A stretch of 64,000 bases of DNA from Terasakiella pusilla DSM 6293 (GCF_000688235.1 NZ_JHYO01000022.1:1-64000), one strand, 5' to 3'. Shown: positions 54,531 to 62,994, counted from the first letter of the stretch. Notes: generated from the sequence alone by a model not told the origin. Translations and numbers: made by a program.

Positions 54531-55586
54531 TTACCCGATAAATTGGCTGTGATTATCAAACCGCAAATCATGCGTTTGGCTTGCCCCATTGAGGGTACGT
54601 AGGACGCCATCGCCAGAGGTCAAAAGAAAACTGTCTTGGCGGGCGTAGGCGACCCCGCAGACGTCCTTTTGATCTATCTTATGTGGCGCTGTTTTATCCC
54701 AGACATACGCGCAGCCCCCACGTGGGGAAGCAACACAGAGGCTGTCTGGCGTTGCGCGCACACTACCGATATAGCCGTTAAAAATACGCCAGCCTTCTTG
54801 AGGGGCACTCAGGGGAGTTAGAGTGTCGTTTTGTGTTTTCCAAACCAATGGCAAATCACGGCGGTTTTTTAATTGGTCCTGTAAACCGATAAAGACCTGT
54901 CCATCAGCCGTCATGTCCATATGGCGGATGGACAACTGATTGAGTTTCTCCGGCAGGTGATGCTGCTTGGTGATTTTGCCTGTACGCAGATCAAGATAAC
55001 TCAGGTTTGGTTGCATATCGTCAATATTGAGTTTTGCCCGCCCCATATTGGGATGAGTCAGGATGCCACCGTTAGAGATCACCAGCGTATCTTGGGCGCG
55101 TTTCATTTCATGAGGACCGATGCCGCCGCTTGGCATTTCCCCGACACGTTTGAAGTTTTGCGTGACATCATAGGCACCAATGACACCAATTTCATCATCA
55201 TAGGCATTTTCGGTGGTGTAATAGGTATTTCCATCGGCAGAAAAGACGCCATGACCATAAAAATGTCGTCCCTCTGCACTGGAAATGACAGTTACTTTTT
55301 GCTGATCCAGATCAAAGACAAACATCTCCGTATCCGGGCGGCGCGAAGGTGCAACGATGAGGGGGTGAGTCGGATGTTTGTAAATCCCGTGTAGGCGAAG
55401 CGGCGTGTAAAACAGTATCTCGGCACTAAGGTCGGGCGCAATATGGGCAACGCCATATCTGCCTTCTTTGTCCATAAACCCACTGAGCCAACCCGTTAAA
55501 GGGGCTGCGGCTTTGGCAGAGTAGGGGAAAAGAACGGCCCCTAACCCTGCGGCGCTAACGCTTAAAAACTGTCGTCTGCTGATCAT
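54531..55586 (-). CDS. DUF1513 Tat-exported protein
   Basis: 351 residues. Twin-arginine signal SRRQFLSVSAAGLGAVLF, cut near AKA, so the folded protein is moved to the periplasm. The rest is a beta-propeller-like repeat pattern (short strands with HFYGHGVFSADGNTYYTTEN and GGIGPHEMKRAQDTLVISNGG). DUF1513 proteins typically sit beside imelysins and dihaem oxidoreductases, as here, in predicted iron uptake loci. The ATG at 55586 (ggtga upstream) is preferred to a GTG 12 bp earlier that overlaps the imelysin stop. Last gene of the operon. Confidence 0.88.
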   Translation of the reverse strand: MISRRQFLSVSAAGLGAVLFPYSAKAAAPLTGWLSGFMDKEGRYGVAHIAPDLSAEILFYTPLRLHGIYKHPTHPLIVAPSRRPDTEMFVFDLDQQKVTVISSAEGRHFYGHGVFSADGNTYYTTENAYDDEIGVIGAYDVTQNFKRVGEMPSGGIGPHEMKRAQDTLVISNGGILTHPNMGRAKLNIDDMQPNLSYLDLRTGKITKQHHLPEKLNQLSIRHMDMTADGQVFIGLQDQLKNRRDLPLVWKTQNDTLTPLSAPQEGWRIFNGYIGSVRATPDSLCVASPRGGCAYVWDKTAPHKIDQKDVCGVAYARQDSFLLTSGDGVLRTLNGASQTHDLRFDNHSQFIG

Positions 55587-55590
55587 GGCT

Positions 55591-56598
55591 TTAGTCACCG
55601 TCCAAGCTGTTAAAGCCGACCGTCAGGCCCAGATGTTGGGTGAATTCTTCGACAATCAGGTTGCGGGTTTTAGAGATTTCGTCGCGGAATGTCAGGATTT
55701 TTTTGCGTGCTTCTTCGTCAGTGACCGCATCTTTCAAGGGCGAGGGGAGCGTGCTTGCCAGTTGGACAAATTTGCTCAATTGCTGTTCGGTTTTTTCGGC
55801 ACTTTTTTCAGGTAGGAAACTGACAAAGGGGAGTGCCATCGCCCGCAGGCTTTTTGCGCTTTGTTGGATGTAGCGGGTGGAGCGCAGGCTGCGCCAGCCT
55901 TCAGCGCGTTTGCCATTCGCTTTTTTAAGGTTTGATCCCATGGGGAGTGCGATTTTTTGATCGCTGATCATTTGAAAGCCGGTCAGGAGTTCCGTAAACA
56001 GGCGGATGGCAACTTCGTCGTTTGATTCAAAAAAGATCGGGTGGGCGCTGCCTTCTTTAATGTTGGGCAGGGCCGCTTTCCAATCTTTCAGGGTGCCGTT
56101 TGCGATTTCCTCAATATTGTGAGCAATGGCTTTACCGAGTTGGCAGCCATAGTCATCCTTGATCGCATCTGTGTAAAGGATACGTTCCAGGGCGGGGAGA
56201 CCTTGCAAGGCAACACTGGCGCCGGTGATCTTTTTTGCGCTCAGTAAACTGTTATCTTTATCGTTTAGGGCTTTGTTCAGACTTTTGCCAACCGCATTGC
56301 GGCGTTCGGGCCAGTGATACAGGCGATCGCGACGTAAAAGGAGGGTAATGGGACCAAAATTGATATGTTGCACCGCCGCCCAAGCATCCGAGGTATTGTG
56401 AAAAAGCGGCTTTAAGGTATCGCCATTGCAGGTCTTATCCCACGCGTCGGCTTGTATTTTTGCCTGATGAGAAAACACGTCATAGGACGGGATGACAAAG
56501 TCCTGAACAACCTTTAAGGAAAGTTCCTGCGTCGAGGGGGCCGCTTGGCTTATGGTCGGAGTGAGCAAAAGCAAGGATAAGGCGAATAAACGTTTCAT
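55591..56598 (-). CDS. Imelysin family protein
   Basis: A 335-residue exported protein (Sec signal MKRLFALSLLLLTPTISQA). It is an all-helical imelysin/EfeO-type M75 fold. The diagnostic GxHxxE motif is altered to GLPALE, with Pro in place of the His, unlike the other imelysin in this locus. The family binds iron in the periplasm and was once thought to be a peptidase. aagga lies upstream; the next gene follows closely. Probably a structural or specialised partner to the DHOR protein. Confidence 0.85.
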   Translation of the reverse strand: MKRLFALSLLLLTPTISQAAPSTQELSLKVVQDFVIPSYDVFSHQAKIQADAWDKTCNGDTLKPLFHNTSDAWAAVQHINFGPITLLLRRDRLYHWPERRNAVGKSLNKALNDKDNSLLSAKKITGASVALQGLPALERILYTDAIKDDYGCQLGKAIAHNIEEIANGTLKDWKAALPNIKEGSAHPIFFESNDEVAIRLFTELLTGFQMISDQKIALPMGSNLKKANGKRAEGWRSLRSTRYIQQSAKSLRAMALPFVSFLPEKSAEKTEQQLSKFVQLASTLPSPLKDAVTDEEARKKILTFRDEISKTRNLIVEEFTQHLGLTVGFNSLDGD

Positions 56599-56608
56599 CT
56601 GAATGTCC

Positions 56609-57763
56609 TTAGAGGCTGTTTACAAAACGGAGCAGGTTGAATTTATCTGTTTCAGACAGGCTGTTAAAGCGATCTTTGGCATTTTGCGCTTCCCCGCCAT
56701 GCCAGTTGATGGCTTCTTCAACGGATTTGGCCCGTCCATCATGGAGAAAGAGTTTGGTATCGCGCGTTCCCCACAAAGGTTGCGTGCGCCATTCCCGACC
56801 TGTGGCATCGCCTTCGCGGATCCCGTCAGCCAAGCCGTCCCCCATGTCATGCAGTAACAGGTCGCTATAGGCGGTGACACTTTGTCCATCTTTGGTGGGT
56901 AAGCTGGGGATATGGCAATCTGCGCATCCGGTTTTTGCGAAGAGCCCATCATCAGACAACGCTGTCGGGGCAGGGGCTTTTAGTCTTTGTAAGTAGGTGG
57001 TGATGTAGCCCAGCATTTTGCTGTCAATTTCAAGGCCTTCAAACATTTCTGTGCCGCCGTGGGGCTGGGCAAGGCAGTCTTTTTGGGCTTCGGTACAATC
57101 TCCATAATGGTTGGGGTTGACCGGCGTAGACATGCCGATGTCGTTTGAAAAGGCATTCCCTGCTTGGATGTACAGACTGGGGGCCGTGGCCTTCCAGGCA
57201 AACCGACCGATTTTACCATCGATGATATTCGGGCGACCGGAAATGCCGTTGTTGTCTGTATCATCCGGGTCAGCATTGGCAAGGATGGTATCGTCGCTGA
57301 CCTTTTCCAGCAGGCCAAGGCCATGCAGCGGTTGGGATAATCTGCCAGCGTAGTTTGTGTCTTTGGCCATGGGGCCGTAGGCGAGATCGCGGATGTCATA
57401 ATAGCCATCTTTGTAAAGAACATGCGCTTCGCCCGAAAGGCCGTGGACGGCATTGGTCTGTAATTGTCGCCCGTAGACTGGATCGGGGCCGCCTTTTTCA
57501 TTACCGATCCGAATGACGTAGCCAAGGCCGCCGATTTCGCCTTTGTCGTTTAAAGTGATTTCACCACGCCCGTTTTTGGGATGGCAGGCTAGGCAGGAAC
57601 GGGCGTTGAACAAAGGACCCAGCCCGTCTGTGGCTTGGGTGGAAGACGGGGCGGAGGTCCAAGGGCGGTCAAACAGGGCTTTACCCATTGCAAAGTCCAG
57701 ATCACCAGCATGGCTTGGCGGCGTAAAAAACACTAGTCCAAGGAGAGGGAGAACACGTTTCAT
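56609..57763 (-). CDS. Dihaem oxidoreductase (thiol oxidoreductase/DHOR family)
   Basis: 384 residues from the ATG at 57763. Sec signal (MKRVLPLLGLVFFTPPSHA), then two CxxCH haem c sites: CLACH at residues 57-61 and CADCH in the C-terminal half. This is the DHOR/'thiol oxidoreductase' family of periplasmic dihaem proteins that accompany imelysins. Likely role: redox change of iron during uptake. It is 10 bp upstream of the imelysin gene in the same operon. An upstream in-frame ATG at 57832 would spoil the signal peptide. Confidence 0.9.
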   Translation of the reverse strand: MKRVLPLLGLVFFTPPSHAGDLDFAMGKALFDRPWTSAPSSTQATDGLGPLFNARSCLACHPKNGRGEITLNDKGEIGGLGYVIRIGNEKGGPDPVYGRQLQTNAVHGLSGEAHVLYKDGYYDIRDLAYGPMAKDTNYAGRLSQPLHGLGLLEKVSDDTILANADPDDTDNNGISGRPNIIDGKIGRFAWKATAPSLYIQAGNAFSNDIGMSTPVNPNHYGDCTEAQKDCLAQPHGGTEMFEGLEIDSKMLGYITTYLQRLKAPAPTALSDDGLFAKTGCADCHIPSLPTKDGQSVTAYSDLLLHDMGDGLADGIREGDATGREWRTQPLWGTRDTKLFLHDGRAKSVEEAINWHGGEAQNAKDRFNSLSETDKFNLLRFVNSL

Positions 57764-57819
57764 AGGGGGTAGTCTCAAGAGCTTTGCGTTTGTATTTTTG
57801 TTAGAATGTGAAAACGGGA

Positions 57820-57844
57820 AAAGCGCAGCCAATGGCTACGCTCT
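57820..57844 (-). terminator. Possible weak terminator after imelysin
   Basis: On the minus strand agcgtagcc (57842-57834) pairs with ggctgcgct (57830-57822) with one mismatch, followed by TTTcccgTTTT. It lies downstream of the imelysin stop at 57920. The T-tract is broken, so termination may be partial, allowing reduced expression of the following cytochrome and imelysin genes. Confidence 0.45.
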
Positions 57845-57919
57845 CCCCGATAACAGTCTTGACGGGCACAGGTATGGTGTGTCTCCGTTTCCCGTACCAA
57901 ACCAAGATGTCATCAAGTC

Positions 57920-59197
57920 TTAGTTGACGCTGGTCGGGTTATCGAGACTATCGGACCCTTCCACGTCAATTTTAAGTCCGAGGTCAGAAACAACCTGTTC
58001 AATGCCGCGCGTTTGGGCGACGAGACCGTCAACAACATCCAACAGGATTTTGTTTCCTTCCGGGTTGTTCGCACCCAGCATTTGGTCGTAGGCCATTTTA
58101 CCGCTGTCGGCTGTATCTTTCATAACCTGCATTTTCGCGTTTGTGTCGGCAAGTAGACCGGACAGGCGCTCGTGCGCTGCAGGGGATTTGGCTTGGGTCA
58201 GGTCAGCAAGGCTTGGGCCAAACAGAACGGAGCCATCGATACGCGTGTAGCGACCGTTGTAAATCGCGTTCATGCCAACTTGGTTGTAGTAGTGTGAGTT
58301 GTGGGTATTGTCGGAGAAGCAATCATGCTCTTCTTCCGGATCATGAAGCAACACACCTAGCTTCATGCGCTCACCAGCAAGTTCACCGTAAGACAGGGAA
58401 CCCAGACCGGTCAGGATCGTTGCCAAAGCATCCTCTGGGGATTTGGACAGGATGTCTTTGCGCGCTTCGCCACCATCGGCCCACGCGGCAACAATTTCTT
58501 CAAGGTCGGTGATTAACAGGTCTGTTGCTGCTGTCAAATACTGTACGCGGCGATCACAATTCCCGCCTGTGCAGTTTTTGGTGTCAAAGTCAGTTGCCGG
58601 GCGGTTGCCAGCACCAGCGTTTGTCCCGTTCAGGTCTTGGCCCCACAGCATAAATTCAATAGCGTGGTAACCTGTGGCAACGTTGGACTCGACTTCTTGC
58701 GCTTCGTGCAGGGAGCCTGAGAGCAATTCCGGCGTAATTTTTGTTGCATCAATTGTGGTGTTGCCAAGCTGGAATTTCTCGTTTGCAATCACGTTCAATG
58801 TGTAGGCCGGGTTTTCATCGGAAGACTGCCCGTAAGAGGCATCCACATAATCGATCAAACCTTCGTCCAGCGGCCATGCGTTGACTTTACCTTCCCAATC
58901 ATCAACGACAGCGTTACCGAAACGATAGCCTTCTGTCTGTTGATAAGGGACGCGTGCTGCAATCCATGCTGTACGCGCAGCTTTCAAGGTCTCTTCAGTC
59001 GGGTTCGCGATCAGCGCTTCTACAGCTTTTTTAAGCTGGCGTGCTTCGTCAAGGGAGTCCTGATACATCGCCAACGCGATATCGGAGTAGGTCTTGACGA
59101 TTTCCTGCGGGGCAGGTGCTGCTGCGTGTGCAAAGGAGGCAGAAGCGATCATGACAGTCGCAAGTGCAGTGGACTTGAGCAGATGAATAACCTTCAT
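57920..59197 (-). CDS. Imelysin family iron-regulated protein (IrpA-like)
   Basis: A 425-residue exported protein. Sec signal (ALATVMIASASFA, cut near HAA). The imelysin GxHxxE motif is intact at residues 176-181 (GYHAIE, His178 and Glu181), as are ASYGQSSDENP and the acidic HDPEEEHDCFSDNTHNSHYY stretch. IrpA-type imelysins are periplasmic or outer-membrane iron-binding proteins made under iron limitation. A Fur-like box sits 16-34 bp before its start codon, in a position to block the promoter. Confidence 0.92.
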   Translation of the reverse strand: MKVIHLLKSTALATVMIASASFAHAAAPAPQEIVKTYSDIALAMYQDSLDEARQLKKAVEALIANPTEETLKAARTAWIAARVPYQQTEGYRFGNAVVDDWEGKVNAWPLDEGLIDYVDASYGQSSDENPAYTLNVIANEKFQLGNTTIDATKITPELLSGSLHEAQEVESNVATGYHAIEFMLWGQDLNGTNAGAGNRPATDFDTKNCTGGNCDRRVQYLTAATDLLITDLEEIVAAWADGGEARKDILSKSPEDALATILTGLGSLSYGELAGERMKLGVLLHDPEEEHDCFSDNTHNSHYYNQVGMNAIYNGRYTRIDGSVLFGPSLADLTQAKSPAAHERLSGLLADTNAKMQVMKDTADSGKMAYDQMLGANNPEGNKILLDVVDGLVAQTRGIEQVVSDLGLKIDVEGSDSLDNPTSVN

Positions 59198-59213
59198 GGA
59201 TAAGCCTTTATTT

Positions 59214-59232
59214 AATAATGAATATCAATTGC
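59214..59232 (-). promoter_or_regulatory. Fur-like box before imelysin
   Basis: aataatgaatatcaattgc matches the 19-bp Fur consensus (gataatgataatcattatc) at 13 positions. It lies 17-35 bp upstream of the imelysin start codon, between it and the cytochrome peroxidase-like gene end. Confidence 0.6.
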
Positions 59233-59284
59233 ATAATTCCTAAGGTAACTAAGAACCATTTGCAACAATTATTTGTGGGTATTT

Positions 59285-60430
59285 TTAATTTTCCAACAGA
59301 TGTTCATATCGGGCGTCGGTCAGAGTTTTCATAAACGCGACCAATGCATCAATCCGCTTGCTGTTCAGCGCATCACCGATCTCTAGTTCTTTTAAGGAAA
59401 CTGTGTCTGCGACCTCAGGCTCACCCCATGGTTGCTTGCTTTCCGGGTTGATCTGGGACGGTTGGGAACGGGAATTATATTTGTTGTAGAATTTAACCAC
59501 GGTGCGTAGGTCTTGAAAGACGCCATTGTGCATATAGGGGCCGGTGACAGCGACATTGCGCAGGGTCGGGACTTTATATTTGCCCTGTTGTGCTTCATCT
59601 TTAACGGCAGGATTCGCGAGTAATCCGTCGTCAACCAGTGTCGCAGACACACCATTCAAAGCTCTTAAGGCGGTGTTCGCCGGCACGCCGATGTTGTGAT
59701 ATTCATAATTGCTGAAGGTTTCTTTCTCAGCGCCCGGCAATTTGCGCAATTGATGGCATTGGTTGCAGTTGGTGAACTGTTGGGAGAAAAAGAGGATTCG
59801 GCCCAATTCTTCCTGATCCGTCAGTTTGACTTCGCCGCGCAGATATCGATCGTATTTGGAGTCGAAGGGCGAAAACTCTTCAGTCTGTTCGTAGGCTTGA
59901 AGGGCCTCGGTCATTTTAAGGTAGGCTTTATCGACGTCCTCAAAGATATCTTTGCCAAAAAGAGCCTGAAAACTTTCAACATAGGTGTCGTTTTCTTTTA
60001 GGCGGGCAATGGCTTCCTGTTTGCTGGCAAGACCCATTTCAGCGGGGTTGAGGGGCGGGCCACCCGCTTGATCAGCCAGCGTACCTGCGCGGCCATCCCA
60101 GAATTGTCCGCCGACATAGGTTCCGTCTTTGGTTTGATGAAAGGCGGGGCTGAAAGCGGCATAGCTTGCGGTGGGGGCTTGCCGATCGCCCAAGGATTGT
60201 GCGTCATCGCCAAGAGAGGCCATTTTTTTTGCACCGTTGTCGCGTGGATCAACAAAGCCTGCTTGTGGGTCGTGACAGGTTGCGCAGGACTGGGTGCGGT
60301 TTTTTGACAAGTTGGTGTCAAAGTAAAGTAATTGACCCAGCTCACTGAGGTCTGAGGCTTGGGCTGTTTGGAGAGGGGAGAAAACGAGGCATGACATCAA
60401 AAATGTCGACTGGAGGAGGGGGCGAAACAT
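59285..60430 (-). CDS. Dihaem cytochrome c peroxidase/MauG-like protein
   Basis: 381 residues with a Sec signal (LQSTFLMSCLVFSPLQTAQA). Two haem c sites: CATCH at 49-53 and CNQCH at 222-226, in the two-domain layout of bacterial cytochrome c peroxidases. GPYMHNGVFQDLRTVVKFYN near the C-terminus is characteristic. In iron loci these MauG-like proteins are thought to oxidise Fe(II) or scavenge peroxide in the periplasm. Its promoter region faces the bacterioferritin genes and contains a Fur-like box. Confidence 0.92.
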   Translation of the reverse strand: MFRPLLQSTFLMSCLVFSPLQTAQASDLSELGQLLYFDTNLSKNRTQSCATCHDPQAGFVDPRDNGAKKMASLGDDAQSLGDRQAPTASYAAFSPAFHQTKDGTYVGGQFWDGRAGTLADQAGGPPLNPAEMGLASKQEAIARLKENDTYVESFQALFGKDIFEDVDKAYLKMTEALQAYEQTEEFSPFDSKYDRYLRGEVKLTDQEELGRILFFSQQFTNCNQCHQLRKLPGAEKETFSNYEYHNIGVPANTALRALNGVSATLVDDGLLANPAVKDEAQQGKYKVPTLRNVAVTGPYMHNGVFQDLRTVVKFYNKYNSRSQPSQINPESKQPWGEPEVADTVSLKELEIGDALNSKRIDALVAFMKTLTDARYEHLLEN

Positions 60431-60449
60431 GGGACTCTCTGCTGCGAAT

Positions 60450-60468
60450 AAAAGTGATAGTCATTCTT
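60450..60468. promoter_or_regulatory. Fur-like box in the divergent promoter region
   Basis: aaaagtgatagtcattctt matches the Fur consensus at 13 of 19 positions (core tgatagtcatt). It lies 20 bp upstream of the cytochrome peroxidase-like start and 224 bp before the bacterioferritin start. Confidence 0.6.
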
Positions 60469-60557
60469 ACTTATAACGAATTTATCCGCATTGAAATGAT
60501 TTAGATCAATTCCCATGTGATCTTGAGGTTAAAAGGTACTTGTTGTTTGTCTGAAAT

Positions 60558-60576
60558 AATAATGAGTATTATAATT
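60558..60576 (+). promoter_or_regulatory. Second Fur/Irr-like A+T palindrome before bfr
   Basis: aataatgagtattataatt has perfect arms ataat/attat (60559-60563, 60568-60572) and 13 of 19 matches to the Fur consensus. Located 116 bp upstream of the first bacterioferritin start. Being very A+T-rich, it could be fortuitous; Irr or another iron regulator is an alternative. Confidence 0.4.
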
Positions 60577-60691
60577 AACTATATGATTTTTTTATGTTTT
60601 TTCTTGAATTGAGGGTAAGGATAGTCATAATAAGGCCGTGTCTCCAATTTTATAGAATTACATGAGTACCCGCAGATTTTAGGAGATGTGT

Positions 60692-61156
60692 ATGAAGGGT
60701 AGTAAAAAAGTTTTAACTCAACTGAATAAGATCCTTGGCAATGAGCTGGTTTCCATTAACCAGACTTTTCTCCATTCCAGAATGTTTAATGACTGGGGGA
60801 TCACCGAGCTGGGTTCGAAAGAATACAAAAAGTCCATCAAGGATATGAAACAAGCGGATAAGCTGATTGAACGTATCCTGTTTCTCGAAGGTTTGCCAAA
60901 CCTGCAGAGCCTTGGCAAGTTGCGCATTGGTGAGGATACGCAAGACATCCTTAAGTGCGAACTTGATTTGATGGCTGGCATGCTTGACGATTTGCGCGCA
61001 GCAATCGCTGTTTGCGAGGACGAGCAGGATTATGTTTCTCGTGAGCTTTTAGACGAAGTGCTGGAAGATGAAGAAGAATTTCTTGATTGGCTGGAAACCC
61101 AGCAGCTGCAAATCGAAAATCAAGGTCTCGAAAACTACATTCAATCTAACGCATAA
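60692..61156 (+). CDS. bfr: Bacterioferritin, haem-binding subunit without ferroxidase centre
   Basis: 154 residues. The haem ligand Met52 is present (IKDMKQAD) but ferroxidase ligands are lost: Glu18 is kept, but Asp replaces Glu51, Gln54 replaces His54, Met94 replaces Glu94, and Phe130 replaces His130. It should therefore bind haem at the subunit interface but not oxidise iron itself. It forms a pair with the next gene (12 bp apart), in which the opposite is seen. The ATG at 60692 is used because aggag sits directly before an ATG at 60686 and must be the binding site. Confidence 0.92.
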   Translation: MKGSKKVLTQLNKILGNELVSINQTFLHSRMFNDWGITELGSKEYKKSIKDMKQADKLIERILFLEGLPNLQSLGKLRIGEDTQDILKCELDLMAGMLDDLRAAIAVCEDEQDYVSRELLDEVLEDEEEFLDWLETQQLQIENQGLENYIQSNA

Positions 61157-61168
61157 GGAGCCGTTCTG

Positions 61169-61639
61169 ATGAAAGGCAATAAAAAAGTAATTGATGCCCT
61201 GAACGGGCTTCTGGCCCACGAAATGAGTGCGGCTGACCAATATTTCATTCATTCTCGTATGTATGAAGATTGGGGGATGACAGAACTGTTTGAGCGACTG
61301 AAGCACGAACAGGAAGAAGAACTACAGCACGCAGCCAAACTTGTGGAGCGTATCCTGTTTTTGGAAGGCACGCCTGACGTTGCGGCGCGTGACCCGCTGA
61401 AAATTGGTAAAGACGTTCCTTCCATGATGAAAAACGACCTTGCCTATGAATTGATGGTTGGTGCGGAACTGAAAAAAGTGATTGCCCTTTGTGAGAAAGA
61501 GCAAGATTACGTGACGCGTCAGATTCTGGTCACTCTGTTGGATGACACCGAAGTGGATCACACGTACTGGCTGGAAAAGCAGTTGGGTCTGATCGACAAA
61601 ATGGGCTTGAAAAACTACATCCAGTCCAAATCATCCTAA
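61169..61639 (+). CDS. bfr: Bacterioferritin, ferroxidase subunit without haem ligand
   Basis: 156 residues. Ferroxidase ligands are complete: Glu18, Glu51, His54, Glu94 and a Glu128-xx-His131 pair that aligns, with a one-residue insertion, to Glu127/His130 of E. coli Bfr. Leu52 replaces the haem-binding methionine. It is complementary to the preceding gene, so the working nanocage should be a mixture of both chains that stores Fe(III) in its core. Binding site aaggag. A terminator follows. Confidence 0.93.
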   Translation: MKGNKKVIDALNGLLAHEMSAADQYFIHSRMYEDWGMTELFERLKHEQEEELQHAAKLVERILFLEGTPDVAARDPLKIGKDVPSMMKNDLAYELMVGAELKKVIALCEKEQDYVTRQILVTLLDDTEVDHTYWLEKQLGLIDKMGLKNYIQSKSS

Positions 61640-61640
61640 C

Positions 61641-61674
61641 GAAAAAAGCTCCGCTAGGGGCGAAGCTTTTTCTC
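61641..61674 (+). terminator. Terminator after the bacterioferritin genes
   Basis: aaaaaagctccgc pairs with gcgaagctttttt-like sequence (stem about 61642-61653 with 61660-61672, one C/A mismatch), ending in five T. It follows the second bacterioferritin stop by a few bases. Confidence 0.8.
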
Positions 61675-61745
61675 GGGAAAGATCAGAGCCTATTGGGCCT
61701 GTTTATTTTAAAACACCCTTTCGTTTGCGGCGGGAGGGGGTTTTT

Positions 61746-61934
61746 TTATTCGGCAGCAAGAACAGTCGGTTCAGCTGTTTCGTTTGCGATCATATCGCGC
61801 ATGCAATTGACGCACTGTGCGCATTCTGGCTTACAGCCATGGGCTTTAAAAATACGGCCAACGGTGGATGCACCTTCGTTCACGGCCTTAATGACCTGCT
61901 TCTCTCGGATGCCATTACAAACACAAACATACAT
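61746..61934 (-). CDS. bfd: Bacterioferritin-associated ferredoxin
   Basis: 62 residues. The [2Fe-2S] cysteines follow the Bfd pattern C4-x-C6 and C38-xx-C41 (MYVCVCNG and GCKPECAQC), with extra Cys34 and Cys44. Bfd donates electrons through the Bfr haem to reduce and release stored iron. Convergent with the bacterioferritin genes and preceded by two Fur-like sites, it should be induced when iron is scarce. cctcc lies upstream on the plus strand (ggagg when read correctly). Confidence 0.93.
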   Translation of the reverse strand: MYVCVCNGIREKQVIKAVNEGASTVGRIFKAHGCKPECAQCVNCMRDMIANETAEPTVLAAE

Positions 61935-61975
61935 TCACAGTACCTCCTGTTCCTGAAGGTAATATGTTGCGCTTA

Positions 61976-62012
61976 AGAATGATTGTCAATACAAATAATA
62001 ATCGTTCTCATT
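61976..62012 (-). promoter_or_regulatory. Tandem Fur-like boxes before bfd
   Basis: On the minus strand 62012-61994 reads aatgagaacgattattatt, close to classical Fur boxes of the form aatgagaatgattatcatt. Immediately next to it, gaatgattgtcaat (61976-61989) is a second partial box. Both lie 42-78 bp upstream of the bfd start, suggesting strong iron repression. Confidence 0.75.
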
Positions 62013-62055
62013 AAATAAGCGCCTGTGCATAGGAAGCCTTATGAAACGGGGGGAG

Positions 62056-62868
62056 TTAGTGGCGTGCCCGAAAGTGCCATTCACCGTCATCGATGGTGTT
62101 TCGCAGTGCTTTTTTCAAAGAATCTTCAATTTCGTCTGTCTCTGCATCGTAAAGTCCGCAAAGGGAGAGCGCGCGCCTTTTGTCGACGTTGGTGCCTAAG
62201 TATTCGTAAACGACACGCGCGCAGCAGGGCATCCGTTCACCGCTGCCTGACGCGCCGAGTTTCAAGCCTGTCAGACGAGAAACCTTGTTGCGAAAGGTGG
62301 GGAAAAGGATGGTTTGAGTGACCTCGTAGCCCGTAATGGTTTCGTAATCAATCATGAAGATTCGATCTGTCAGGAAGAACACGCTGCCTACATAGCGCCC
62401 ATGACACACGATGCTCTGGGAATCTTCCTGAAAACGCTCTGTGCGTTGATAATAAACGCCGTGTTGCTGCCTTTCGAGACAGACCAGGGTGCGAATGATT
62501 TTACCAGGGGAGGACATCGAGTGGTAATATTCAAAGTAATAGCCAAGATATTTTTCAAGGCTTTGGCTTCCGGCGGCGTGTAACTGCGTCAGGTGATCGA
62601 CCTCGGGCAGATGGACAGCAGAAGAAGGGTGGCTTTTTGGCTTCACCTGCAAGAGACGTTGAAACTGATCATGCGGCAGCAAAAACTCAAATTCTTCCAC
62701 ACCAAAAAAATCACATAATCGCATCATAGCATTGGCCGATGGTTTATGTTTTCCGCTGAGGTAACGGTTAAACTGCGCCCGATTGAGGTTCACTTTGCGG
62801 CAAACTTCCGCAATGGACTTATAATAACTACAGGCGAATTTAAGGTTTCTGGCAAAATCGTCGCTCAT
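62056..62868 (-). CDS. XRE-type helix-turn-helix regulator
   Basis: 270 residues from the ATG at 62868; the frame is open further upstream, but that part is Cys/Tyr-rich and lies over the palindromic promoter region. An XRE-like helix-turn-helix is at about 18-60 (SYYKSIAEVCRKVNLNRAQFNRYLSGKHKPS). The rest, about 75-270, is a beta-rich effector region with GKIIRTLVCLERQQHGVYYQRTERFQED that I cannot assign to a known domain. It may control the divergent asparaginase or a distant target. No partner gene indicates its signal. Confidence 0.75.
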   Translation of the reverse strand: MSDDFARNLKFACSYYKSIAEVCRKVNLNRAQFNRYLSGKHKPSANAMMRLCDFFGVEEFEFLLPHDQFQRLLQVKPKSHPSSAVHLPEVDHLTQLHAAGSQSLEKYLGYYFEYYHSMSSPGKIIRTLVCLERQQHGVYYQRTERFQEDSQSIVCHGRYVGSVFFLTDRIFMIDYETITGYEVTQTILFPTFRNKVSRLTGLKLGASGSGERMPCCARVVYEYLGTNVDKRRALSLCGLYDAETDEIEDSLKKALRNTIDDGEWHFRARH

Positions 62869-62913
62869 ATGGTGCTCTGATGTTTTTGTCACATGTGGAG
62901 GCGAATTATAGGT

Positions 62914-62994
62914 AATGCACTTTAAACTACAATAAGTCACATAAGTGCATTTTGGTGCATGTAGTGCTACATAATACACCAAAAAATGTAGTTT
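62914..62994. promoter_or_regulatory. Cluster of nested palindromes, probable operator
   Basis: Inverted repeats seen: aatgcactt 62914-62922 with aagtgcatt 62943-62951; aaactaca 62924-62931 with tgtagttt 62987-62994; atgtag-tg-ctacat 62959-62972; tttggtg 62951-62957 with caccaaa 62977-62983. They lie 46-126 bp upstream of the XRE-type regulator and 89 bp before asparaginase. Probably binding sites of the regulator. Confidence 0.65.

Noticed and set aside
54531-62012. Magnetosome or magnetotaxis gene cluster
   Set aside because: The paired bacterioferritins recall magnetotactic bacteria, but no mam or mms gene is present; the locus is explained by iron uptake and storage.
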